Below are positions 8,635 to 15,883 of a DNA stretch of 15,883 nucleotides, piece by piece. Positions within the stretch are counted from its first letter, which is position 1, and each line of letters begins with the position of its first letter. Position numbers and translations under genes: made by a program. The notes under the pieces are model-generated. The model had not been told where the DNA came from. It did not search any database and worked only from the letters and a program-made list of their open reading frames with translations. The DNA is from Chloromonas sp. AAM2 (lineage: Eukaryota > Chlorophyta > Chlorophyceae > Chlamydomonadales > Chlamydomonadaceae): the NCBI GenBank assembly GCA_004335635.1, contig QAXH01006267.1, forward strand, positions 27,456 through 43,338, written 5' to 3'.

Positions 8635-11600
8635 TCAGAACAGTGGTGCCATCACGGTGAGGGTGGTGCCATGCGGCAGCTGTGCTCCTTCCCCGAGCAT
8701 GATGTGGTTCCTGGGAAGACCTTTGGCCTGCAGCAAAGGCAAAGGCAAGCATCAAGCATGAAATGATTTCTGCGCAGTCATATTGCGCACAGCACAACAA
8801 CTCATACACAGGACACCAAGTGAATACATTGTTGAGGCCAGGGTTTGTAAGGCAGTATGTCGCATTGGACTAGGCATTTTTACCAGCAGCTGCACAGCAC
8901 AGAGCACGATAGGAGCCCCCTTACCAGGCCGTCGATGACGCAGCCCAGCAGCATGGCGATGTGGATGACTTGTGCTAGTGTGATTCGGTGGTGCACGTTT
9001 AGTACTGGTGTCAGGTGAAGCAGTTTGGAGGGGTCGTCTCCGGGGATAGCATGAAATCGGATGTCCAAACCAGCAGCAGCATAACAGGGAAGGTATGGTA
9101 CCTGCTATGAAACAGTGGACACAGCCGCCAGCAATCAGCAGTGGTAATTACAGGGCACTTGAATTCATTAAACGTATGTTAGGCTGGGCTTTCAGTGCCT
9201 GAGCTTTTCACGGCCGTGTTCGGCTGGACCCAATCTGTAGCTCTTTACACCATGTTGAGCCCTGTGCCTTATTCACACGCTTACACCAGTTAGGGTCCCA
9301 GCAGCTGTCACCATTAGGGTTGTGCGCCAGTTTCCGACGTAGGATCACAGACGGGCTCGGAAGACCTGTCTATGCTTTTCTACGTCCAAATGGCCCATCG
9401 TATGCGTAGATCTACTTTCGACGGCATGGCACAAACATAGCCACCATACATCAAAACTTACTATCACTTGATGACGTACATTGTCATACCCACTCAACTC
9501 ACCGTGCCATGGTCGGCAGGGCTCCGATTCTTCATCTTGCTGAGCAGGGCCATGTAGGCACCTGGCAACTCATGATCGTGAGTCATGTGTTCACCCTTGA
9601 AGATCATGGTGCCAGCACGCAGCAGGGAGACGGTCCAAAGGGAGGACTCGCTCTGATTCCGACGGCGCTCCATGGGCGCACTGTCCAGGCTGTAATTCAG
9701 AAGCTTCATGGTGTCGTAGATGATGTCTTCAAAGATGGCTGCAACCACAAGCACACGGTTGCATTACTTCACAAACCGCCAATGATGACATTCACTGCGC
9801 CATCAGTCGGGCCATACTAGACACCCTGGGGCTGTGTACCACAACAGGCTGCTGTGACAACACCGCAGCACGGGATTCACCCTGGGGCTGTACCACAACA
9901 GGCTGCTGTGACAACACCGCAGCACGGGATTCAATACACAAAGAAGTGCTGCTGGCCTGCTGCATGTCCACCAGAGCTTTGGGCAAGGTAATGTGGTTGC
10001 CGATTGGCGTGATGGAGGATGCCGAGCAGCATGTGCCCGATCACCCTTTCCCCCAATCAGTAATGCGATACCTCCCACAAGTGGGAATCGAACCCGCAAC
10101 CTCAAACATTGGTTGTTGTTGTTGTGCCTGCCTTGGAGTTCCTTTTGGGCTTCGATCAACTTGACCCTAGCAGTTTGAATCCATAGTTACCTGCCAGTGG
10201 CACTCCCATACACCTCAATGGTTGCCTGTGTGCAATAGTACTTGGCTACTTGCAACACAACTACTCACGGTTACAGTGATGACTTATTACATCAAAGATG
10301 ATCCGCCTCCAGTGACGGCTTCCCTGATTTAACCATTATATACACTTGAGGTAGCGACCTGATACTCACTTGGCATGACCTGCTCATCAGCTCCTGGTTC
10401 GCGCAACTGCTTGTTGAGAATGTGGCTGACATGCAGTGCTAACTGCCAGGGCCCAGGAGACTTCAGTGGCTCTATCCACTCCTTCCACTCCGTGGATTGT
10501 AGGCAGAGCACAGTGAACAGCTGTGGGATGACTGGCAGCAGCACCCGCGTGCCGTCATCCCGTCGTAGACCACGTTCCAGCAGGCCCGGCAGAGTCTTCA
10601 AGTCAGGCACCACGCCAGCTGGAAGGATGCCTTTGAGAAAGCTGGCTGTGCAATCTGCACCGCACGCAGAATTGAACAATGTGCCCCTGGACACTGCACG
10701 TTGAGAGCCCAAGGTCACCCAGCAGGCGCATGCACTGGCCAGACCTGCACTCAGCTCAGACAAATGTGGATGCAGTGAAGGTTGCCGTGCAGCTGCAAAC
10801 TGCAGGGGTCCCAGCGCTTGCATCCTACTTTCCACTGCTTGCAAGCCCGCTGAAAACCTACCTGCATGGTCCGAAATTGATGGCCAATTTGATGGTTTCA
10901 CACTACCTGCAGCACGACCAGGCACATAGCCTGTGGACACTCATCAACGATGGTGGGTTTTTGTTGTCATCCATGATATATGACGTGCACACGATGCGCA
11001 GAATTGACTTGTTACATCAGGGAAGCCGTCAAAGGACACGGGACGGGACGTGTGCCGCACTGACCTACCCTGAGCAAGAAAGGAGAAGAAAGGCAGGGGC
11101 AGGAACAAAGGCAGAAGTAGGCCCGAAGGCAAAAGCGAACAAGGCAGAAAGAAAGGCAACCAGCCACGAAATACAAGAACAGAGCACAGAAGGCACATGC
11201 AAAGCGTGTTAGTCCAAGCACGTCAAAAAAAGGTTGAAGAAGAAGGTTGGCGGTAGGAGAGGGTTCGCATTGTAGCACGAGGAAAAAAAGGAAGTTTGCC
11301 AGTTCTGGGACAATTTCACTTGTGGTAGTGTGACTGGTTGTAATGTTGGTGATGGACCAGTGTCATCTGGCACTGAATGGTGGTGATGGTGCACACATGT
11401 TTTTGCGGACACATGTGCATGCTCTCTTACACACTCTCTTACACATGTTTTTGCAGACACACACTGGTTTCAGTGTCAATTCCCAAAGTTGTCCCAGAAC
11501 TGGCAAAATTCTTTTGATACTGGGTGGTATGAAAGCATAAAAAAAGTCCTGGCCTTTCCAGAGCAGCCATGCAACACGGTATCACGACACGCTGAAAGCA

Positions 11601-12509
11601 AAGTGACTTGTCAAGACACGCACCTTGCTCTATGTGGAGCTTCTCACTGCGCAGAAAGCCAAGTACTGCGGCACGATTCTTCAGGAAGGGCAGATTTATG
11701 TCTTGGTGGTTCCGAGTAATGAAGGAGATCCAATCACCCTCACTCTCCCCCGGAGGCCAGTCTACTTGCTCCTTGATAACCAGTGCCACATCATCCCAAG
11801 TCAGGTGGCCAGGCATTCCTGCAGTATGAGCCACATCACATCATTGGCGGTTGGGTACTGCATCATTTCATCAAAAGCTGCATCATCCCAATAAACACAG
11901 CAAGGAAGCACAGGGGCTGGCTCATGCACACTCCGTGGCATTGACTGGGCACCCGCACTGCGCTGTGCAATCGCTGCCCAGCGGGTTAGGACCCCTGCGC
12001 ATACAGGCGGACCATGTCAGCCAGTTCACATTCTGTCCTCCAAAGTTCTGGGCGCTGTGGCCAGAGACAACAATAACAGTCAGCCTTGTTACCCCATGCT
12101 GACAGCCAGCACCAAATGCACGTGAGAAGTTAACATTGCGGTGTATTGCAACCACCGCCCGTGGCGCTCGTACGTAGGCTTCAGGAAAGTGGGCACGCGA
12201 AGTGGGCAGCGAAGTGGCGCAGCGAGGTGGGCAGCGCTCACCTTACCTGATTGCGTCTTGAAAAGTTGGTCTGAGGAGTCGTAAACGCTTTCAGCTGCCG
12301 TGTGCTCGCGCTTTGGTGAGACGGTATATGTCCACTGCTGGTGCGCTGTGTGGCTGGCAGTGTGGTCGCTGTCGTATGAAAACTGATGAACTGCACACAT
12401 GACTCTCGGTTTCTCGGTGTAGCTGAAGCTACCCACACGATGGACCGGCGTCCGGGTTCCTAAGCTCCAACTCGACGGGCAATACATAAGAGCAGTCCAG
12501 CCCGAACAT
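8635..12509 (-). CDS. Crinkler-like (CRN) REase/kinase-type protein with degraded core; 5' exons uncertain
   Basis: Well-supported exons, 5' to 3': 11818-11624, 10930-10370, 9738-9503, 9101-8925, 8727-8635. Phases join (1/1/1/0/0) and give about 420 codons ending in TGA. Exon 9738-9503 carries IFEDIIYDTMKLLNY, RRRNQSESS, then LLRAGTMIFKGEHM and LPGAYMALLSKM. The next reads VPYLPCYAAAGLDIRFHAIP and HRITLAQVIHIAMLLGCV. This order resembles, from memory, algal and chytrid CRN-type proteins with an RN.S.ES..RPD then FKGEEK signature before YAA.G..LQF and DR..L. Here RPD reads LWT and GEEK reads GEHM, so the expected acidic residue and lysine are missing. The protein stops soon after HGTTLTVMAPLF, before any HRD or DFG kinase motif. 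It may be an inactive family member or a decaying copy. The start is not settled; an ATG at 12509 is one candidate. The intact splice phases argue against simple decay. Confidence 0.5.
9822..9931. repeat. Tandem duplication of a 56-bp unit in an intron
   Basis: CACCCTGGGGCTGTGTACC...GCACGGGATT at 9822-9877 is repeated at 9878-9931, differing only by a missing TG. It lies in the 631-bp intron 10369-9739 of the CRN-like gene. The near identity indicates a recent duplication. Confidence 0.9.
10040..10165 (-). mobile_element. Possible tRNA-derived SINE remnant (B-box-like)
   Basis: On the minus strand 10094-10084 reads GGTTCGATTCC, a perfect RNA polymerase III B box, within a T-arm-like GCGGGTTCGATTCCCAC (one stem mismatch). 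An (AAC)n run lies 5' of it at about 10124-10110. I cannot find a convincing A box or a full cloverleaf, so a tRNA gene is not called. A degraded tRNA-derived SINE within the intron is the simplest reading. Confidence 0.4.
11012..11520. repeat. Dispersed repeat family, copy 2
   Basis: The head TTACATCAGGGAAGCCGTCA at 11012-11031 and GGGACGGGACGTGTGCCGC are close to copy 1, then CTACCCTGAGCAAGAAAGG and a purine-rich region to about 11240. The TTGTCCCAGAACTGGCAAA end at 11489-11507 plus ATTCTTTTGAT may be its right end, in which case the inverted repeat at 11295 is internal or a nested insertion. Confidence 0.6.
11295..11507. mobile_element. MITE-like element with 19-bp inverted ends
   Basis: TTTGCCAGTTCTGGGACAA at 11295-11313 is the perfect reverse complement of TTGTCCCAGAACTGGCAAA at 11489-11507; outside these the arms stay similar for several bases (AAAAGGAAG against AAAAGAAT). 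The 213-bp element has no coding content; inside are repeats of ACATGTTTTTGCNGACACA. The right arm also occurs singly at 8356-8372 and 13479-13497. No clear target-site duplication was seen. Confidence 0.55.
11959..12509 (-). other. Candidate 5' exons of the CRN-like gene (several models)
   Basis: A possible first exon is 12509-12433 (MFGLDCSYVLPVELELRNPD, phase 2 donor), joined over a 79-bp intron to 12353-12247 or 12353-12242 (WTYTVSPKREHTAAES to SSDQLFKTQS). From there three connections to 11818 stay open: (a) donor at 12246 to a 36-nt exon 11994-11959; (b) donor GTGAGC at 12241 to an exon at 12054 reading RPELWRTECELADMVRLYAQ, which then needs a +1 shift at the G run 11995-11992 to continue as GVLTRWAAIAQ; (c) donor at 12246 to acceptor GAAG and an exon at 12178 reading AYVRAPRAVVAIHRNVNFSR. 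Model (a) is frame-consistent throughout. Confidence 0.3.
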
Positions 12510-13133
12510 TTTCTGTTGGTCCACGTGCAAGGCAAGACGACCGAAAGTTTGAAGCCACAGTGTTGTTGTTTTTGAAGTTCGGGACTTGTTTTGCTAGGAG
12601 GACCTGAGTTCTCTCATCTGGGTTTCTTCGGGACCTGTTCAACGGCCCTTGGAGCGGTGCTTGATCCCCTCAGCTGGTTGCGAAGGTACGATAGGAACGT
12701 GCGCGAGAGAGGGGCAGCCAACCAGTGAACAGCCCACACCAGCAGATGTTTACAGGTCTGGGCCTTCTTAAGTTGAGGCTACATTCGGGTTCAAGTTGGG
12801 CCTCTCCGTTTAGCTATCATGCTTGAAGAACGCGGAGCAAGGGCAGCCCCACAGCATGCATGTGCATTTCATAGGTGCCGTACACGGCCCTGTTGCTGAC
12901 TAAGGAGGTGGCTTCTTGAACTAAGCCTGCTACTTACTCATTTCCATAACTACATTTGCTACCATGTCGCTCTCTCAGCACTACTTCAGTCGCCTGATGG
13001 CTGCTCACTTCCAGCTTTCATTGAGGGGTGGCCGCACTTCACAGGTGCCGGACCTCACCCTGTGGATGGGGTCACCTCTTGATGAACTTGAAGAAAAACA
13101 TCGTTTGGTCATCCTTGACGATTAAAAGAACTT

Positions 13134-13510
13134 CTACATAAGGGAGGCCGTCACATGACACGGGTCGGGATGTGTACCGCCCTGACCTACCCTGAGCAAG
13201 GAATAATCAACTGACGCATAGGACTGCTGGTACAAAGTCCTTAATGATCATTTGTCACAATGTTGATGCAGATGGGATGTCTGTGACGGTCAACGTGACT
13301 GGGGGGACTTGCACCGCACAGGACAGGTTTGTCCCACAGAAGGGTAGTGGCACCCTGACAGTGCTGGAACCAGTCTATGGCACGTGCACAATGTGTACAA
13401 TAAACGGTTAGTTAGATCAGTAACGCAGAAACTCGCCTCAACCTTGCCGTGCCTTCCCTTTTCCTTGCCTCTCAAGAATTGTCCCAGAACTGACAAACAT
13501 CTTTTGCTTA
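13134..13510. repeat. Dispersed repeat family, copy 3
   Basis: The head CTACATAAGGGAGGCCGTCA, then CACGGGTCGGGATGTGTACC and CTACCCTGAGCAAGGAA at 13134-13203. The family's right end TTGTCCCAGAACTGACAAA is at 13479-13497, followed by CATCTTTTGC. The middle is unlike the other copies. Confidence 0.6.
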
Positions 13511-13520
13511 TGTTTATGTC

Positions 13521-13912
13521 TTACATCAGGGAACCTGTCGCAGGGCTGGGCATTGCCTCGATCTACCCTGAGCACGGAAGCAAAACGAGGCAATAAGAGC
13601 AGGATCGACAAGCTGAAGAAAAGCAAGGTGCAAAACAGACTGAATAGTCTGACGTCAAAAGCCAGGACGACAGCAAAGCAGGCCAGGACAACAGGCTAGT
13701 CGTGGCGCAAGAGGGAAGACAGGAAAACTGAATGCATTTCTGGGCTAAAAATGAATCTCAGGCATGACTTGCTAGCGTTCACACTCGGTGCTTGCACCAC
13801 CCTGGTACAATCAAATCCTTTCATCCCATGGTCAGTTGACTAATGATTAGACTTTCAAGTCATCGGGGCAGACAACACATGCGGCCTGCTGCATCCTAAA
13901 ATTTGTCCCAGT
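13521..13912. repeat. Dispersed repeat family, copy 4 (diverged)
   Basis: Starts about 24 bp after copy 3 with TTACATCAGGGAACCTGTC; the centre is diverged, but ATCTACCCTGAGCACGGAAG and the purine-rich stretch that follows are kept. A partial right-end motif TTTGTCCCAG lies at 13903-13912, next to the stop codon of the acidic gene. Confidence 0.5.
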
Positions 13913-13916
13913 GCAC

Positions 13917-15883
13917 TTAATCCTCCTCTTCTATGTCTGGGGGCAGTTCAGTGGGCACACCCTCCATTTCAGAATCCATGCTGTCACCCGCTTGCTCCGC
14001 TTGTTCTCCCGCCTCCTCCCCTGCCTGTGGCTCTGCCTCTGATTCCGCCTCGCCACTATCACCTCCGCCCGTCTGCGCGTCCGCTTCAGCCTCTGCTTCG
14101 TCCTCTGCTCCAGCCTCTGCTTCTTCCCCTCCTGCCTCCCCTGTCCCCTGCTCCTCTGCCTCGTCCTCTGCTCCAGCCTCTGCTTCTTCCCCTCCTGCCT
14201 CCCCTGTCCCCTGCTCCTCTGCCTCGTCCTCTTCTCCAGCCTCTGGGATTGCAGGCGTATCAGCCTCGTCCTCTGCCTCCTCCTCCCCCTGCTCTGCTTC
14301 CGCTGCTGCAGCATCCGCCTCGCCCTCCCCTGTCTCCTCTTCGCCCATCCCATGCCCTTCTGCGCCGTCCCCTTCCCCTTCCCCTGCTCCCTCTTCCTCT
14401 CCTGCCTCTGGGCTCTCATCATTACTCTCAACCCCACCCTGTGCCTCTTCCTCCCCTGCCCTTTCATCTCCGGCCTCCTGCTCCTCTGCCTGTTCCCCCT
14501 GTCCTGCCTCTTGCCCTCCTGCCTCCTCCTCCGCTGCGGCCTCCGGGCTGCCAGCAGACGGCTCCTCTTCAGCCTCAAGACTGTCAGCTGCTTCAGCCTC
14601 TGCCTCACCTTCCTCCTCCTCCTCCTCCTGCCCTGCCTCGGGGCTCTCATCAACCTGTGCCTCTGCACCCTCCCCGGAAACAGAAGCAGCACTGGGCTCG
14701 TCAGCAGCCGGCGCGCTACTCTCACCAGCAGCCTGGCTGGTTGCCTCCTCCCCTTCCTCCTCCTCCTGCCCTGCCTCTTCACCTGCCTTTGGCTCTTCTC
14801 CTGCCTCTGGCTCGTCCTGCTCGGCCTCTGCCTCCTCTCCTGGCAACGACTTTTCCTGCTCGGCCTCTTCCTCCTCCCCTGCCTCTGCCTCTTCCCCTGC
14901 TTCTGCATCTGCCTGCTCGGCCTCTTCCTCCTCCTGTTGTTCTTCTTCCTCTTCCTCTGGAATGCCAACCCCAGCCAGATCCTCGCTAGCAGCATCTTCC
15001 TGATCTTCCGCTTCTGCATCTGCGTCCGGCTGGCCCTCCTCCTCCTCCTCCTCCTGCTGCTCCTGCTGCTCCTGCTCCCCCTCTTCATCTGCCTCTGGCT
15101 CTGGCCCATCCTCTTCATCTGCCTTTGGCTGCTCCGGTTGTTGTGTCGCCTCAGCTGACACTGCACCAGTTGAATTCTTTGCGTGCAGCTCATCCCCAGT
15201 GGGCTCCTCAGACTGCTCAGCTTCAGCTGGTGCTTGCGACTGTGCCTCCTCTGTTGCCTCCTCCTCTTCCGCTTGTGACGGCTCTTCTGGCTCTTCTGAC
15301 TCATCCTGTGCAGCTGCCTCATAGTCTGGCTGACTGGGTGCTTTAGATGCCTCAGGTTCGGCTGCAGCAGAGGACGCCCACGACTTCTCCTTCTGTGACC
15401 CTGCAACAGGTGCAGCGGAGGCCTGGGAAGGTTGCTGCTCAAGCACGGAAGCAGAAGGTTCCGGTGCGGCGACGGAAGCAGTGGAAGGTTCTGTGGCCCA
15501 CGCTGCAGAAGTGGCTGCGGCGGTGGCTGTGGCGGCGGCTGCGGCAGTGACAAGCGCCGGCACCTGTTTGAAACGGCCGGAGCCGGAGCAGCTGCCGGTG
15601 CCGGACGCGCGGGCGGACTGCTGGCGGGACAGAGGCTGCAGGTACGGGGACGAGGCTGCTGCTGCTGCAACAGCCGCCGCTGCACGGCTGCGTGATGAGG
15701 AGGCAATCGATCGGGCACTGCCCGCAGGGGAGGCGGGCCGTGCGGCCGCATCACCCTCCGCCCAGCACGCAGCTGCGGCAGCAGCCTGCACCTGTGCTGC
15801 GTCACTTCCCGGCCGCACCATCGCGGATGCGGGCCGGCCGCTGCTTGTGCGGGACACGCGGGACGTGGAAGGCAGCAACGCCC
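13917..15883 (-). CDS. Glu/Ala-rich disordered protein, 5' end outside the window
   Basis: One open frame from the window edge to TAA at 13919-13917, about 655 codons, no intron evident. The first in-frame ATG visible is near 15819 (MVRPGSDAAQ), but the frame is open to the edge, so this may be an internal or last exon. The N-terminal 190 residues are Ala/Ser/Pro-rich with poly-Ala runs (AAAAVAAAAASSPYLQP). The rest is dominated by Glu, Ala, Gly, Gln and Asp, with runs such as QQEEEEEEG and repeats of EAGEE. A 21-residue unit (EDEAEEQGTGEAGGEEAEAGA) occurs twice in tandem near the C-terminus. It ends PPDIEEED. I see no domain, membrane segment or catalytic motif; function is unknown. The size and codon-level acidity argue that it is real and not an artefact of a GA-rich strand: amino acids change while acidity is kept. 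Confidence 0.65.
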   Translation of the reverse strand, partial: ALLPSTSRVSRTSSGRPASAMVRPGSDAAQVQAAAAAACWAEGDAAARPASPAGSARSIASSSRSRAAAAVAAAAASSPYLQPLSRQQSARASGTGSCSGSGRFKQVPALVTAAAAATATAAATSAAWATEPSTASVAAPEPSASVLEQQPSQASAAPVAGSQKEKSWASSAAAEPEASKAPSQPDYEAAAQDESEEPEEPSQAEEEEATEEAQSQAPAEAEQSEEPTGDELHAKNSTGAVSAEATQQPEQPKADEEDGPEPEADEEGEQEQQEQQEEEEEEGQPDADAEAEDQEDAASEDLAGVGIPEEEEEEQQEEEEAEQADAEAGEEAEAGEEEEAEQEKSLPGEEAEAEQDEPEAGEEPKAGEEAGQEEEEGEEATSQAAGESSAPAADEPSAASVSGEGAEAQVDESPEAGQEEEEEEGEAEAEAADSLEAEEEPSAGSPEAAAEEEAGGQEAGQGEQAEEQEAGDERAGEEEAQGGVESNDESPEAGEEEGAGEGEGDGAEGHGMGEEETGEGEADAAAAEAEQGEEEAEDEADTPAIPEAGEEDEAEEQGTGEAGGEEAEAGAEDEAEEQGTGEAGGEEAEAGAEDEAEAEADAQTGGGDSGEAESEAEPQAGEEAGEQAEQAGDSMDSEMEGVPTELPPDIEEED
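14095..14237. repeat. 63-bp tandem repeat inside the acidic gene
   Basis: Two nearly identical 63-bp units at 14095-14157 and 14158-14220 (one visible mismatch), then a partial third starting at 14221. The unit length is a multiple of three, so the frame is kept and the protein gains a 21-residue repeat. Confidence 0.9.

Larger units (their letters stand above)
10931..11623 (-). other. Large intron of the CRN-like gene, filled by repeats
   Basis: A 693-bp intron between donor CAAG|GTGCGT and acceptor GTCCACAG. It holds a copy of the dispersed repeat starting at 11012 and the inverted-repeat element 11295-11507, leaving little unique sequence. Insertions probably account for its length compared with the other introns of the gene. 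Confidence 0.55.
12510..13916. other. Spacer between two minus-strand genes
   Basis: About 1.4 kb without a convincing exon on either strand. It must hold the promoter of the CRN-like gene if that starts near 12509, but I see no reliable TATA box. Apart from the two dispersed repeat copies (13134-13912), 12640-13130 shows nothing I can name. Confidence 0.5.

Noticed and set aside
10040..10165. A functional tRNA gene on the minus strand
   Set aside because: Only the T-arm/B box is recognisable; no acceptor stem, D-arm or anticodon arm can be drawn.
10679..11212. 177-codon plus-strand open frame
   Set aside because: It overlaps the well-supported minus-strand exon 10930-10370 and then enters the dispersed repeat; the minus-strand reading fits splice phases.
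13933..15158. Long plus-strand open frames rich in Ser/Ala/Pro and Leu/Pro opposite the acidic gene
   Set aside because: They are shadows of the GA-rich minus-strand coding frame; the C/T-rich strand rarely has stops, and the composition is that of a pure compositional artefact.

Overview
The window looks like nuclear DNA of a green alga (Chlorophyta, probably a chlamydomonadalean). Genes are split into many short exons. Donors are of the GTGAGN, GTGCGT and GTAAG type and acceptors are C-rich ending in CAG. Introns of roughly 80-800 bp carry minisatellites, coding exons are GC-rich, TGTAA (the chlorophyte poly(A) signal) occurs downstream of stops, and telomere-type repeats are CCCTAAA. All exon models were drawn by hand from splice sites, phase agreement and protein-like reading.

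Layout. (1) 1-6992, plus strand: the 3' two thirds of a multi-exon gene whose C-terminal half I recognise as TPLATE, the beta-adaptin-like subunit of the TSET/TPLATE endocytic adaptor. Twelve exons join in phase to about 807 codons and a TAG. Its introns hold a 14-bp satellite, a 21-bp satellite that is open in most frames, a frame-preserving copy of an exon end, and a block where CCCTAAA telomeric repeats alternate with copies of the first bases of an exon. (2) 6993-8634: 3' UTR and spacer between convergent genes. (3) 12509-8635, minus strand: a multi-exon gene. Five 3' exons are well supported; the 5' exons are ambiguous. The product resembles the Crinkler-like (CRN) nuclease/kinase-type proteins expanded in some algae and fungi, but the residues expected at the nuclease-like core are replaced and no kinase C-lobe follows. 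Its introns and flanks hold repeats of one dispersed family, a MITE-like inverted repeat, a 56-bp tandem duplication and a remnant of a tRNA-type B box. (4) 12510-13916: spacer with two more copies of the dispersed family. (5) 15883-13917, minus strand: the 3' part of an extremely Glu/Ala-rich disordered protein that runs off the window.

The three genes show no obvious shared pathway. The TPLATE gene is a housekeeping trafficking gene; the other two are lineage-specific. The most unusual features are the exon-edge/telomere-repeat array, the frame-preserving exon duplication, the dispersed family that places TGTAA downstream of minus-strand genes, and the CRN-like gene with a degraded core.
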